Below, in pieces: positions 1 to 9,421 of a DNA stretch of 64,000 bases (its first letter is position 1; each line of letters opens with the position of its first letter). The position numbers and the translations under genes are program-made. The stretch is from DTU089 sp964421815 (GTDB lineage Bacteria; Bacillota; Clostridia; Oscillospirales; Acutalibacteraceae): assembly GCA_964421815.1 (NCBI GenBank), contig CAYQYT010000006.1, forward strand, positions 72,585 to 136,584, read 5' to 3'. Below the pieces are notes generated by a model. It was given only the letters and a program-made list of their open reading frames with translations, was not told the DNA's origin and did no database searches.

Positions 1-124
1 ATATTCCGACGATGAACTTATTTCTTTAATAAAAAACCGCGTAAACGAAGCCGGAAACGGCAACCTTTACGCAGTTGTGGTTGTTGACAGAAGTTACGGC
101 GTTCTTAAAAGCGAGGATGACTGA
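1..124 (+). CDS. 3' end of an unknown gene (partial)
   Basis: An open frame runs from the left edge to a TGA at 122-124 and gives about 40 residues ending in LYAVVVVDRSYGVLKSEDD. It is convergent with spoIVA, whose stop lies only two bases further on. The composition (alternating hydrophobic beta-like stretch, charged end) looks like real coding sequence, but no family can be named from this fragment. The 5' end is outside the window. Confidence 0.5.
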   Translation, partial: YSDDELISLIKNRVNEAGNGNLYAVVVVDRSYGVLKSEDD

Positions 125-126
125 TA

Positions 127-1605
127 TTACAGAATTATGCAAATAAGTCCGCTGCAACCGTCATTGATTATACGTTCAAGAGTTTCCTGAATTTTGCCCC
201 TTGCATCAACGGGCATGTGGCAAAGTTTATTCCTGAGGCCCTCATTTACAAGTTCATTAAGAGATTTACCGAAGATGTCTGACTCCCATATTTTATGGGG
301 GTCTTCTTCAAACCCTGTAAGCAAGTATTTCAGAAGTTCTTCGGACTGACTTTCCGTACCCACCACGGGGGCAACCTCCGTTTCAATACAGGTTTTGAGC
401 ATATGTATTGACGGTGCGGATGCAGATAGACGGACCCCGTATCTTCCGCCCTGCTTAACGATTTCCGGCTCCTTGAGGGTCAGTTCGTCAATATCGGGCA
501 TAACAATTCCGTAACCGGTTGCCTCCACCTCATCAAGAGCATTTTTTATCTTGTCATATCGTTTTTTTATTGCAGTCAGTTCTTCAAGACGTTCTACAAG
601 CTGTTGTTCGTTTTCTATTTTGATATCGGTTTTTTCTTCTATTATTTTATAGATGAGTTCACCTGTCAGCACCGCTTCAATTTCGGCACAACCCTTACCC
701 AAATCCAATTTTGAAATCTGTGCGGAAGCTACATTCTCGTTGTCGCAGATACCTTTCACAACGGCACTTACATCACCCACACATGTGATATCTCCCGAAG
801 CTTCCTTAACACAGTCGCAAATTGATTTTCTCAACCAATGTTCCCTGCCAAGACCCATAACCCAACCGGGCAGGGAAATGCCGATTTCTCTGACAGGAAA
901 GCGGAAAAGTACCGCACCGAGAATGTCGCGGATTAAATCCTCATCTATTTCAAGGCAATTAACGGGGATTACGGGGACGCAGTATTTTTCCGTCAATTCA
1001 GATGCTAATCCCACAGCTTCATTGGAATCGGGGTATGTGCAGTTTAGAAGCATTACAAAGGGTTTGTTAATTGCTTTGAGTTCCGAAACAACTCTCTCTT
1101 CTGCTTCCTCGTATTCTTCTCTGGGAATATCGCTTATGCTTCCGTCCGTAGTAATAAGCAGGCCTATGGTTGAATGTTCCGTAATTACTTTTTGTGTGCC
1201 CAACTCCGCCGCCATATTAAATGGAATCTCGTGGTCATACCAAGGGGTTTTTACCATTCGCGGTTTATCTTCCTCAATATACCCTAAGGAACTTGGCACA
1301 ATATAGCCAACACAGTCTATGAGCCGAACATTTAAAGCCGCATTGTCCGGCAATTCCACTTTCACCGCTTCCTCGGGGATAAATTTCGGCTCGGTGGTCA
1401 TAATTGTTCTTCCCGCGGCGGATTGGGGTAATTCATCCTGTGCCCTTTCCCTTTTGAATTCACTGCTCATATTTGGCAGAACAAGGGTATCCATAAACCT
1501 TTTTATAAAGGTGGATTTACCCGTTCTCACAGGACCCACAACCCCGATATAAATATCGCCTCCCGTACGCGTTTCAATATCCTTATAGATGCTTGTATCT
1601 GTCAT
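127..1605 (-). CDS. spoIVA: Stage IV sporulation protein A
   Basis: A 492-residue protein of the usual SpoIVA length. The N-terminal P-loop GPVRTGKST (residues 24-32) belongs to the TRAFAC-like ATPase domain, and the C-terminus ends in a short hydrophobic tail (CSGLICIIL), as in SpoIVA that docks on the forespore outer membrane through SpoVM. In the family, ATP hydrolysis drives polymerisation into the basement layer of the spore coat. The ATG is preceded by a strong GGAGGTAG ribosome site. The gene shows the host is an endospore former. It stands alone and diverges from the mgtC-like gene. Confidence 0.95.
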   Translation of the reverse strand: MTDTSIYKDIETRTGGDIYIGVVGPVRTGKSTFIKRFMDTLVLPNMSSEFKRERAQDELPQSAAGRTIMTTEPKFIPEEAVKVELPDNAALNVRLIDCVGYIVPSSLGYIEEDKPRMVKTPWYDHEIPFNMAAELGTQKVITEHSTIGLLITTDGSISDIPREEYEEAEERVVSELKAINKPFVMLLNCTYPDSNEAVGLASELTEKYCVPVIPVNCLEIDEDLIRDILGAVLFRFPVREIGISLPGWVMGLGREHWLRKSICDCVKEASGDITCVGDVSAVVKGICDNENVASAQISKLDLGKGCAEIEAVLTGELIYKIIEEKTDIKIENEQQLVERLEELTAIKKRYDKIKNALDEVEATGYGIVMPDIDELTLKEPEIVKQGGRYGVRLSASAPSIHMLKTCIETEVAPVVGTESQSEELLKYLLTGFEEDPHKIWESDIFGKSLNELVNEGLRNKLCHMPVDARGKIQETLERIINDGCSGLICIIL

Positions 1606-1699
1606 AAATCTACCTCCATAGACCTTTTAAAATCTTCAATAAATGCTATGACGGGCATTTATGATTTATGACAAGAAAATTTTTTATTCCCTGCATTAT

Positions 1700-1728
1700 T
1701 TGACACATTTCAAAATATGTATTATAAT
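1700..1728 (+). promoter_or_regulatory. Consensus sigma-A promoter of the mgtC-like gene
   Basis: TTGACA at 1700-1705 and TATAAT at 1723-1728 are separated by exactly 17 bases. The start of transcription would fall about 25-30 bases before the chosen ATG at 1763. Confidence 0.8.
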
Positions 1729-1762
1729 ACAAAAATATATTTTTACTTTCGGAGAGATTATT

Positions 1763-2488
1763 ATGTTACTCAGTCTTATTCCAACCTATGAGACAGCAGA
1801 AGTTTTCAAGGACTTTATTGATACTTTTAGGATTGAAAGCTTTTTACCCTATCTGTTGAGCCTTGTTACTGCCGTAGTTTGCGGTGCGGCAATAGGTGTT
1901 GAAAGAACCTTCAGGCAGAAAGAGGCGGGTATCAGAACGCACATTATTGTTGCCATGGGCTCCGCTTTAATAATGATTGTCAGTAAATACGGATTCTTTG
2001 ATATCGTCGGTCTTGCGGACCACATCAACCTTGACGGCGCACGTCTTGCCGCGCAGGTTGTTACGGGTATTTCATTCCTCGGCGCCGGTATTATAGTTTA
2101 CAAAGGCACGGTTAAAGGTCTTACCACAGCCGCAGGTGTTTGGACAACAGCGGGTATCGGTCTTGCCGCCGGTGCGGGAATGTACGGCATTGCGGTTTAT
2201 GCAACCTTAATTCTTCTTATTGTTCAAATCGTTATTCACAAAATCATCCCCGTTGAAAACACAAGTACCACCGCTGTCAGCATGAAAATAAAAGATGACC
2301 CCGAAGCAGTTGAAAGCATTACAAACCTCTTTAAAGAAAACGGTTATATTATCATATCAACCTCCGTTGAAAAGAAAAATGAAAAATATGTTTGTCTTTT
2401 TACGATTCGTTCCAAGGATCATATAAATCCAAACGATATAAGCAATCTTTTCACAGGTAACGAATATGTGATTTCCCTTTCAATTTAA
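1763..2488 (+). CDS. MgtC/SapB family membrane protein
   Basis: About 241 residues. The N-terminal half has four to five membrane segments with the MgtC signature region (GVERTFRQKEAGIRTH, then GISFLGAGIIV and GLTTAAGVWTTAGIG). The C-terminal cytosolic part (about residues 165-241) looks like the ACT-like domain found in longer family members. MgtC proteins are linked to low-magnesium survival and acid or membrane-potential homeostasis; the exact role here is unknown. The start was placed at 1763 because a GGAGAG site precedes it and a consensus promoter lies just upstream, so a longer upstream frame would begin before the promoter. A terminator follows. Confidence 0.85.
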   Translation: MLLSLIPTYETAEVFKDFIDTFRIESFLPYLLSLVTAVVCGAAIGVERTFRQKEAGIRTHIIVAMGSALIMIVSKYGFFDIVGLADHINLDGARLAAQVVTGISFLGAGIIVYKGTVKGLTTAAGVWTTAGIGLAAGAGMYGIAVYATLILLIVQIVIHKIIPVENTSTTAVSMKIKDDPEAVESITNLFKENGYIIISTSVEKKNEKYVCLFTIRSKDHINPNDISNLFTGNEYVISLSI

Positions 2489-2506
2489 TTGTTAATACTG
2501 ACCATT

Positions 2507-2535
2507 AAACTGCTCTTTTTTAGGGCAGTTTTTCT
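2507..2535 (+). terminator. Terminator after the mgtC-like gene
   Basis: AACTGC (2508-2513) and GCAGTT (2525-2530) pair around a T-rich loop and are followed by a short T run. Confidence 0.55.
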
Positions 2536-2602
2536 ATTGCCAAAAAGGAACAGATGTTGTATCATATTCTTTGTATAAAAATATTTAAAGCGAGGTTTTG
2601 GA

Positions 2603-4651
2603 ATGAAAAACGGTATTACTTTTGACAAGGGCAAAAAAGTCCTGCCTCTTATTACCGCAATAATCGGTATCGTGCTTGCTGCCGCACTCCTCATTTTACG
2701 GCTGAATCTGGTTGCAGTTGTAAATGTTGCGTTTATGTGCATTTTGTCGGCTCTTATTTTCATCGGTATCATTGCTAAAAAGAAAGTTTATCTTTTTAAC
2801 ATCATCGGCTACGGAGCAAGTGCATTGGGCATTTTCCTGTATTTTTTAATCTGGGGTGCCGATGCGGGATTCGGTGCTTTTTCCAGCGGTAAAACCGGTT
2901 GGTCAAGCGCAGAAAACCCCTTATTCAGCGGTGAGGGATCCTTTCTTACAAGATTGGGCGGAAACATTCTTCTGCTCCTCCCCTGCATAATTGTGGTTGC
3001 AGCCCTTGTTCTTGTTGCAAAAAAGACATTCAAAAAAGGCGGATTACATAAACTCCTTACATCAGTTTTAAGCGTTGTTCTTGCCGGTACAACAGTTTTC
3101 TATGTACTCACAATGAATCTTCGCTCCGATCCCAATGTTGACAGACTTTGGGAGGGTCATGACGATTACCTTGACGGTGTTGACAAAGCAAAGTCAAATA
3201 ATCCCAATGTGCTCTTCATTCTTATGGATGATATGGGCTACGGTGACACCTCTCTTAACGGTGCTATTTACGACACACCCAACATGGACAGAATCGGTGA
3301 AGAAGGCATTAACTTTGATAACTTCTATTCAAGTTATTCTGTTTGCTCCCCTGCAAGATTTGCTCTTATGACGGGTAGATATCCTTTCCGCGGTTACGCT
3401 GACAATGTTATGTACCCCACAATAGACACATTCTCACCTTTTGCACAGACCCGTATTTTCAACTCCATTGAAATGGGTAACAACTGCGACGGTATGCTTG
3501 GTGACGAAATCACTCTTGCGGAAATATTCCAAAATGCCGGCTACAATACAGGTGCTTTCGGTAAATGGCACTTGGGCGACTACGGTGAGTATCTTCCCAC
3601 AAATCAAGGTTTTGATTATTTCTACGGCAGCCACCATGTTAACGATATGGCTCCTTTCTACCACGTTAGTGAGGAAAACGGCGAGTATGAAATTGTCCAT
3701 GGTGTTGAAGAACTCCGTGACGAAAACGGCAAAAAAGACCAACGTCAGTTGTCGGAATGGATTCACGAAGAAATTACCGACTGGATTACCGAACAGGTAA
3801 CTGAAAGCGACGAGCCTTTCTTTGCTTACTATGCAACTCCGTGGCCCCATGCACCCGTATTTGTGGGTGACGATTTCAAGGGCGAAACAGGTATGGGTAC
3901 TTATGCGGACTGTATTACGGAATTCGACTACTACCTTGGCGAACTCTTCAACACCCTTGAAGAGTTGGGTGTAATGGATGACACAATTATCGTTTTCACA
4001 AGTGATAACGGTCCCGCTCTTGAAGGTTCCGTAGGTGAACTTCGCGGCGGTAAATACCTTGCTTACGAGGGCGGTCAGAAAGTTCCCTTTATGATTCGTT
4101 GGGGTAACAACGGCGGTCTTTGGGAAGCAGGTTCCACAAGAAACAACAGTGCAACTCTTGTTGATATGATGCCCACTCTTGTTGAACTTTGCGGTATCAC
4201 AGGCAACGGCGGAGAAAAGAACTATCTTCCCTTTGACAGAGAGATTGACGGTGTTTCCATCGTTCCCCTCCTGAAGAATGACACGGTTATTCACACCCAA
4301 GAACATCCCATTCTCCACATGAAACGGGAGAAGTTGAAAGCAATTCAATATACAGTTCCCACAAAGGATGTTCTTGCAAGGGATGAATACAAGGATTACG
4401 ACTATGATGTTCTTACAGATAACGAGTACATAACGTTCAAGTATTTCCAGAAAATACAGAACGATAACTCCGCATTCTTTGACAAATTCAGAAAGAACTG
4501 GTTACATATTTTAAGCGATGATGCGGGAGAAAACCTTAACCGTTCATCAGTATATCCCACCATTGCTGAAGAAATGAATGAAAAGACCAACGAAATAATG
4601 AAGAACTTCAAAGAAAACCGCAGAGGTATTAACGAAGAATATTACAAATAA
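2603..4651 (+). CDS. Membrane-anchored Cys-type sulfatase
   Basis: A 682-residue protein. Residues 10-165 contain about five hydrophobic segments, and the rest is an extracellular sulfatase domain of the alkaline-phosphatase superfamily. It shows the metal-binding DDMGYGD, the formylglycine signature CSPAR with Cys248 as the residue to be oxidised, TGRYP, GKWHLGD and SDNGPALEG. The signature begins with Cys, not Ser, and the next gene is an anaerobic sulfatase maturase, so the two form a functional pair. The natural substrate (host glycan or mucin sulfate ester, or a sulfated lipid) cannot be told from sequence. The N-terminal multi-span anchor is unlike most secreted arylsulfatases. Confidence 0.88.
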   Translation: MKNGITFDKGKKVLPLITAIIGIVLAAALLILRLNLVAVVNVAFMCILSALIFIGIIAKKKVYLFNIIGYGASALGIFLYFLIWGADAGFGAFSSGKTGWSSAENPLFSGEGSFLTRLGGNILLLLPCIIVVAALVLVAKKTFKKGGLHKLLTSVLSVVLAGTTVFYVLTMNLRSDPNVDRLWEGHDDYLDGVDKAKSNNPNVLFILMDDMGYGDTSLNGAIYDTPNMDRIGEEGINFDNFYSSYSVCSPARFALMTGRYPFRGYADNVMYPTIDTFSPFAQTRIFNSIEMGNNCDGMLGDEITLAEIFQNAGYNTGAFGKWHLGDYGEYLPTNQGFDYFYGSHHVNDMAPFYHVSEENGEYEIVHGVEELRDENGKKDQRQLSEWIHEEITDWITEQVTESDEPFFAYYATPWPHAPVFVGDDFKGETGMGTYADCITEFDYYLGELFNTLEELGVMDDTIIVFTSDNGPALEGSVGELRGGKYLAYEGGQKVPFMIRWGNNGGLWEAGSTRNNSATLVDMMPTLVELCGITGNGGEKNYLPFDREIDGVSIVPLLKNDTVIHTQEHPILHMKREKLKAIQYTVPTKDVLARDEYKDYDYDVLTDNEYITFKYFQKIQNDNSAFFDKFRKNWLHILSDDAGENLNRSSVYPTIAEEMNEKTNEIMKNFKENRRGINEEYYK

Positions 4652-4655
4652 ATAA

Positions 4656-4683
4656 TTAAACCTCGGATTATTCCGGGGTTTAA
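4656..4683 (+). terminator. Hairpin between sulfatase and maturase
   Basis: TTAAACCTCGG (4656-4666) pairs with CCGGGGTTTAA (4673-4683) with one mismatch. It lacks a long T run, so it may only attenuate read-through into the maturase gene 22 bases further on. Confidence 0.45.
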
Positions 4684-4704
4684 TACTTTAAAGGAATGAT
4701 TTAA

Positions 4705-5799
4705 TTGCCACCCCTCTCTATTATGATAAAACCCGCATCTTCATTGTGCAATATGAGGTGCAAATACTGTTTCTACCACGATGTTACGGACCACCGAGAT
4801 GTTAAAAGTTTCGGTATGATAACTGAGGAAACAACGGACAATTTAATAGAGAAAGCCCTGGATTTTGCAGACGGCGAAAGTATCGCATTTGCGTTCCAAG
4901 GGGGCGAACCCACTTTGAGAGGTCTTGAATATTTCAAATATTTCTGCAACAAGGTGGAGGAACTAAACGTAAAGGGCAGTCAAATTCACTACGGCTTACA
5001 GACCAACGGAACATTGATTGACAACGAATGGGCAAAATTTTTCAAAAAGAAAAACTTCCTCATAGGTCTGAGCCTTGACGGTGATTTTGACAACAACTCT
5101 TTCAGGGTGGATTCAGACAAGCAAAATGCATTTTACAAAATAATAAAAGCCGCGGATGTTTTCACAAAACACGGGGTACAGTTCAATATTTTGACCGTTC
5201 TTACAGGAAAATGCGCGGACAATATTGATGATATTTTAAAATATTTTAAAAAGCGAGGGTTCCGCTATTTACAGTTCATACCCTGTCTGCGCCCTTTCGG
5301 TGACAAATCGGAAAATGAACTCTATATGACTGTTGAACAGTACAAGCATTTCCTAATTCACGGTTTTAACGCATATGTTAAAGATTATGTTCAGGGAAAT
5401 TACACAAGCATACGATATTTTGACAACCTTGTTCATTTATATTGGGGAAATCCCACGGAGCAATGCGGAATGTGCGGACATTGTATGCATCAATTTGTTG
5501 TTGAGGGTAACGGAAATATTTACCCCTGCGACTTCTACTGTACGGACCAATGGCTTTTGGGCAACATAAATACTCCCACGGAGAATTTTGATACCCTCGC
5601 CCATTGCGAAAAGGCAACTGAATTTTTACGCGAAAGCCTTGCCTTGCCGGATGAATGTAAAAAATGCAAATTCTACCCCATTTGCCGTGGGGGTGGTTGC
5701 AAACGCTCCAAAGAGGACAGAAATTACTGCGAAAGTTACAAAGCATTTTTCAATGCCTGCCTGCCGCTTTTCAGGGCATTTATTGCGGAGAAAAAGTAA
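4705..5799 (+). CDS. Anaerobic sulfatase maturase, radical SAM/SPASM
   Basis: A 364-residue radical SAM enzyme. The cluster motif is C15-x3-C19-x2-C22. The C-terminal SPASM region contains a CGMCGHC group, IYPCDFYC, and ECKKCKFYPICRGGGCKR, which bind two auxiliary iron-sulfur clusters. In the family it converts the active-site Cys (or Ser) of sulfatases into formylglycine without oxygen, using SAM. It acts on the protein encoded just upstream. The start is a TTG; the first ATG (codon 7) would remove part of the first strand before the cluster motif. Confidence 0.92.
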   Translation: MPPLSIMIKPASSLCNMRCKYCFYHDVTDHRDVKSFGMITEETTDNLIEKALDFADGESIAFAFQGGEPTLRGLEYFKYFCNKVEELNVKGSQIHYGLQTNGTLIDNEWAKFFKKKNFLIGLSLDGDFDNNSFRVDSDKQNAFYKIIKAADVFTKHGVQFNILTVLTGKCADNIDDILKYFKKRGFRYLQFIPCLRPFGDKSENELYMTVEQYKHFLIHGFNAYVKDYVQGNYTSIRYFDNLVHLYWGNPTEQCGMCGHCMHQFVVEGNGNIYPCDFYCTDQWLLGNINTPTENFDTLAHCEKATEFLRESLALPDECKKCKFYPICRGGGCKRSKEDRNYCESYKAFFNACLPLFRAFIAEKK

Positions 5800-5808
5800 A
5801 AACAACAT

Positions 5809-5860
5809 AAAAAAGCCACTCTCGGTTCATTTTTGAATCGAAAGTGGCTTTGTTATAATA
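5809..5860. terminator. Bidirectional terminator between maturase and lysA
   Basis: AAAGCCACT (5812-5820) and AGTGGCTTT (5843-5851) form a stem with an A run on the left and a T-rich right flank. It serves the convergent maturase and lysA genes. Confidence 0.75.
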
Positions 5861-5863
5861 TTT

Positions 5864-7168
5864 TTACATATCGTTTCTGATTATATCGTCCAAGGTTTCA
5901 CCCTTAACTGCAATATAATCTTCGTCACCGTTTACAATAACAATGGGAAGTTTTTGAACTCTGTTATAGTTTGAAGCCATCGCGAAGTTATATGCACCCG
6001 TTGTAAGAACGGCAATAAGGTCGCCCCTTTCAACGCTTTCGGGAAGCATAATTTTAGGCTGTATAATATCTCCGCTTTCACAGCATTTACCAACAAGGTC
6101 GCAAGGGAAAGTGCAAGGCTCCTCGGCTTTATCTGCGGCAATAACGGTATATTGGGATTTGTAAAGAGCATATCTCGGGTTATCGGTCATACCGCCGTCA
6201 ATTGCAACATAGTTTTTATAGCCCTCAATACGTTTAACGCTGCCCACTCTGTAAAGAGTTATACCCGCGTTTGCAACAATACTTCTGCCCGGTTCCATGC
6301 TGATTCGGGGCTCTGCAACGGAAAGTTCCGCACATTTCTTTTTGATATATTCCGCAACCTGTCTGATATTGTCCTCAATATCAATCACGGGGTCATTTTC
6401 TGTGTATCTTACACCGTAGCCGCCGCCCAAATCAAGTTCTTTGATTTCATAGCCGAGAGTGTTTTTTACTTCTGCAATAAAGCCGAGCATAATCTCTGCG
6501 GAGCGAACAAAAACGGAGGATTCAAACAACTGGGAACCCACGTGACAATGGAAACCCGCAAGGTTGATATTTTCTTTTGTAAGAGCGTATTTTGTAATTT
6601 CCATTGCGGCGCCCGTTTCGATGGGAAATCCGAATTTGGAATCCACCTTGCCGGTGTTAACTGCCTCGTAAGTATGGGTATCAATACCGGGAGTAAGCCT
6701 GAAAAGGATTTTTTGTTTTATACCCTTTTCCCCTGCAAAACGGTCAAGGGCATCAAGTTCCTCCTTGTTATCAACAACAAAGCATCCCACGCCGCACTCA
6801 AGGGCAAAGCGAATATCGTAGTCGCTTTTGCAGTTGGAATGGAAACAAGCGTTTGCCATATTGAATCCTGCTTTGAAGGCTGTGTAAATTTCACCGACGG
6901 AAACAACATCAACACCCATACCCTCGGATTCAACAATGTTATAAATCTTTTTAAAACTGCAAGCCTTACTTGCGAAATAAGGTTTTGCATTATCGCCGTA
7001 ATATTTTTTAAGTGCATTGATATATGTACGGCAGTTTTCACGAATTTTTTGTTCGTCCATAACATAGATGGAACTATTGTATTTTTCTGCAAGTTCAACG
7101 GTACTTCTTCCGCCGAAAAACAAGGTATTGTTTTTAATTTCTAAATTTGAGCTGATCATATTACACAT
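5864..7168 (-). CDS. lysA: Diaminopimelate decarboxylase
   Basis: A 434-residue PLP fold-type III enzyme that makes lysine from meso-diaminopimelate. Seen motifs: KPYFASKACSF with the PLP lysine, HCHVGSQLFE, LDLGGGYGVRY, EPGRSIVANAG, and the CESGDII segment that carries the partner-subunit active-site cysteine. It is the second gene of the dapA-lysA operon. Its ATG at 7166-7168 lies just before the dapA stop, so the genes overlap by eight bases and are probably translationally coupled. A second ATG three codons in is also possible. Expression should follow the lysine riboswitch upstream of dapA. Confidence 0.95.
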   Translation of the reverse strand: MCNMISSNLEIKNNTLFFGGRSTVELAEKYNSSIYVMDEQKIRENCRTYINALKKYYGDNAKPYFASKACSFKKIYNIVESEGMGVDVVSVGEIYTAFKAGFNMANACFHSNCKSDYDIRFALECGVGCFVVDNKEELDALDRFAGEKGIKQKILFRLTPGIDTHTYEAVNTGKVDSKFGFPIETGAAMEITKYALTKENINLAGFHCHVGSQLFESSVFVRSAEIMLGFIAEVKNTLGYEIKELDLGGGYGVRYTENDPVIDIEDNIRQVAEYIKKKCAELSVAEPRISMEPGRSIVANAGITLYRVGSVKRIEGYKNYVAIDGGMTDNPRYALYKSQYTVIAADKAEEPCTFPCDLVGKCCESGDIIQPKIMLPESVERGDLIAVLTTGAYNFAMASNYNRVQKLPIVIVNGDEDYIAVKGETLDDIIRNDM

Positions 7169-8048
7169 TCAACCCCTGTTCCCTCATAAGTTCACGCATT
7201 TTTGCTTCATTTTCAGGCTCCATAGTTGTAAGAGGAAGTCTGACATAATTCTCACCGAAACCGATTGCCGCAACAGCCGCTTTAGCGGGAATGGGATTAA
7301 CCTCACAGAAAAGGGAGTTAATAAGAGGAAGAAGGTCAAGCTGAATTTTACGGCTACCCTCCAAATCCCCTGCAAAGAATTTATCGCAAAGTTCAACGGT
7401 TTTCTTGGGGAGAATGTTGGAAACAACGGAAATTACGCCCTTTCCGCCCAAGGACATAAGGGGTACAATCTGGTCATCATTACCTGAATAAATATCAAAC
7501 TCACCCTTTGTAAGTGCCGCAATCTCTGCAATTTGAGAAATATTTCCCGATGCTTCCTTGATACCCACAATGTTGGGATGCTCTGCAAGAACCGCACAGG
7601 AAGCGGGAGTGAGGTTGCAACCCGTTCTTGAGGGAACATTATAGAGAATACAGGGTTTTGTTGAAGCATCCGCAATAGCCGTAAAAGATTCAATAAGACC
7701 TCTTTGTGTAGCTTTGTTATAATAAGGTGTAACAAGGAGCATTGCATCGCAACCCACTTCGCAAGCGAACTTTGTAAGTTCAATGGCATAGGCGGTATCG
7801 TTGGAGCCTGTACCTGCAATAATCGGTACTCTGCCCGCAGTCTTTTCAACGGAAAAGCGAAGTACCTCCTTATGCTCGGCATCGCTGAGAGTTGAACCCT
7901 CACCGCTTGTGCCCGCAATTACAAGAGCGTTAATGCCCTCTTGAATTTGCCATTCAATAAGTTTACCGAAAGCGTCATAGTCAACGCCCTGAGCGTTCAT
8001 GGGGGTTACAAGTGCAGTTGCAACACCTGTAAAAACTGTTTTCTTCAT
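7161..8048 (-). CDS. dapA: 4-hydroxy-tetrahydrodipicolinate synthase
   Basis: A 295-residue enzyme that condenses pyruvate with aspartate semialdehyde in the diaminopimelate/lysine pathway. It shows the TIM-barrel hallmarks GTSGEGSTL, LYNVPSRTG with Tyr136, and VGIKEASGN with the Schiff-base Lys164. The ATG at 8046-8048 has a good AGGAGA site; a frame extending upstream to 8090 would start inside the terminator hairpin and is not used. It is the first gene after the lysine riboswitch. Confidence 0.95.
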   Translation of the reverse strand: MKKTVFTGVATALVTPMNAQGVDYDAFGKLIEWQIQEGINALVIAGTSGEGSTLSDAEHKEVLRFSVEKTAGRVPIIAGTGSNDTAYAIELTKFACEVGCDAMLLVTPYYNKATQRGLIESFTAIADASTKPCILYNVPSRTGCNLTPASCAVLAEHPNIVGIKEASGNISQIAEIAALTKGEFDIYSGNDDQIVPLMSLGGKGVISVVSNILPKKTVELCDKFFAGDLEGSRKIQLDLLPLINSLFCEVNPIPAKAAVAAIGFGENYVRLPLTTMEPENEAKMRELMREQGLNV

Positions 8049-8061
8049 AAACTTTCTCCTA

Positions 8062-8092
8062 ACAAAAAAATAATAGTTGCCGAAAAGCAACT
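8062..8092 (-). terminator. Intrinsic terminator of the lysine riboswitch
   Basis: On the minus strand AGTTGC and GCAACT pair around a short loop and are followed by a T-rich run that ends just before the dapA ribosome site. This is the OFF-state terminator of the riboswitch expression platform. Confidence 0.75.
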
Positions 8093-8131
8093 ACCTACAC
8101 AAAATACTCCCATACGAGTATAAAATTATGT

Positions 8132-8297
8132 AAGATAGCTCTCCACCAAAACGGTGACAGCAATACGGATCTTATTCCCCATTGCCAGATCGATTTTTTG
8201 CCGTAAATCGTCTTCGGCACCTGCTCCTTTCACTACAACAGCCTTGGCAAGCTGTGACGTTGTAATTACTCTTAACAAAATGCACCTCTATCGGTTG
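8132..8297 (-). ncRNA. Lysine riboswitch (L box)
   Basis: Read on the minus strand, the region has the L-box conserved core in order: GATAGAGGTGC, AAGAGTA, TGAAAGGAGC, GGTGCCGAAG, CTGTCACCG and GGTGGAGAGCTATC, with the two ends pairing as P1 (GATAG/CTATC). It lies between a sigma-A promoter and a terminator upstream of dapA-lysA. In the family, bound lysine favours the terminator and shuts the operon off. Confidence 0.93.
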
Positions 8298-8302
8298 CTA
8301 AT

Positions 8303-8331
8303 AATATATCATAGAGAAAAAGTAAAGTCAA
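8303..8331 (-). promoter_or_regulatory. dapA-lysA promoter
   Basis: On the minus strand TTGACT (8331-8326), a 17-base spacer and TATATT (8308-8303) are followed directly by the riboswitch. Confidence 0.7.
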
Positions 8332-8442
8332 TCATTAAATACAACAAATAAGGGGCGTTTCGGTTTTATTTAATTATATAATTTAGCAAAAAGTACATAT
8401 GGAGCTACGGAAAGCTAAATATATTTTTTGTATAAAAAGCAC

Positions 8443-8471
8443 TTGACAACATATAATTATAGTGTTATAAT
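8443..8471 (+). promoter_or_regulatory. Promoter of the initiator tRNA gene
   Basis: Perfect TTGACA (8443-8448), 17-base spacer and TATAAT (8466-8471), about 35 bases before the tRNA. Confidence 0.8.
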
Positions 8472-8506
8472 ACACAAGCACTCAAGAGAGGGCAACAAGT
8501 TAATAT

Positions 8507-8584
<78 letters not shown>

Positions 8585-8616
8585 TAATGTGCTGACAAAA
8601 AAGATATCAGCGCGAA

Positions 8617-8650
8617 AAACCCAGTAACCATCACGGTTTCTGGGTTTTTT
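8617..8650 (+). terminator. Terminator after the tRNA
   Basis: AAACCCAG (8617-8624) and CTGGGTTT (8640-8647) pair and are followed by a T run. Confidence 0.8.
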
Positions 8651-8736
8651 CGTATCCAAAATTGCAATGAAAAATAAAAGATATCATCCTCCCTTTTCGT
8701 TTGAGTGGGGGGATTTAAACTAAAATAAGACCGAAT

Positions 8737-8782
8737 AAGGGGCAGATTTTGCGAATTTTTTCGCAGAGTCTGCCCCTTTTTC
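8737..8782 (+). terminator. Second strong hairpin terminator downstream of the tRNA
   Basis: GGGGCAGA (8739-8746) pairs with TCTGCCCC (8769-8776), with an inner TGCGA/TCGCA helix, then a T run. The stretch 8585-8885 holds this, the tRNA terminator and no gene. The string AAAAGATATCA occurs twice in it (near 8601 and 8677); one could mark the mobile element junction, but this cannot be decided here. Confidence 0.7.
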
Positions 8783-8885
8783 GTTTTTTTAATTGTTAAA
8801 TGTTTGTGTCTTGAAAGATTTTATTACGCACTCCCTCCTCCAACAAATGAGGATGAGTAAATATTTTGGAAAGGAGATTTGACCC

Positions 8886-9299
8886 ATGCAGTATTTTGAC
8901 AAGAACGGCAAGGAAATCAAAGCAGGCATGAAAATCCTAATGGATGACGGTAGCATTGAGATGGTCTATGACACAGAAGATGCATACGGCAATCCGAATC
9001 TCGGCATCAATGCGTCCAACGAAGCATTCTTGGATTTGCATCCTAATTGGGCAAGAGAGTTTTACAGCCTCTCTATGTTCAATCAGTCAAGCATTGAGGT
9101 GTGTCCCTCCGAACAGGAGATTCGTGCAGAGCTTGAAAACCTTGCACCGATCATCGAAGGAACAGAGATTGCTTTGGACTACGGTGAAAAGGTCTCAAAA
9201 GAAGATTACGAAAAATACGAGGCAGCAATTGCCCGAAGAACCACGCTCACAACGATGCTTGGTGAGGATAGCACTGCCCCCGAAATGACTATGCAGTAG
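8886..9299 (+). CDS. Unknown 137-residue protein at the left edge of the element
   Basis: A soluble acidic protein beginning MQYFDKNGKEIKAGM. The first 60 residues look like a small beta-barrel (GMKILMDDGSIEMVYDT), comparable in feel to DUF4314-type ICE proteins, and the C-terminus is helical. A very good AAAGGAGA site precedes the ATG. I do not recognise the family. It is followed by the IS110 insertion and may once have been the first gene of the operon that now starts at 11035. Confidence 0.7.
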   Translation: MQYFDKNGKEIKAGMKILMDDGSIEMVYDTEDAYGNPNLGINASNEAFLDLHPNWAREFYSLSMFNQSSIEVCPSEQEIRAELENLAPIIEGTEIALDYGEKVSKEDYEKYEAAIARRTTLTTMLGEDSTAPEMTMQ

Positions 9300-9421
9300 A
9301 AAGCCTACAAATAAAAAGTCAAGAGAAAAATGAAAAAATGACAAATATTTTTGTAGGCAAATGAGGAGGTAAAAAAGAGTATGACAAAAAGACCGCCTTG
9401 AAAGCCGGTCGAAAAATTAAT

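Noticed and set aside
653..1306. 217-codon plus-strand frame inside spoIVA, and similar long antisense frames in lysA, the sulfatase and the adhesin
   Set aside because: They are shadows of strongly coding genes on the other strand, without start signals of their own.
8585..8736. AAAAGATATCA repeat as the attachment core of the element
   Set aside because: Both copies are close together and no partner exists at a far junction in the window; kept only as a remark.
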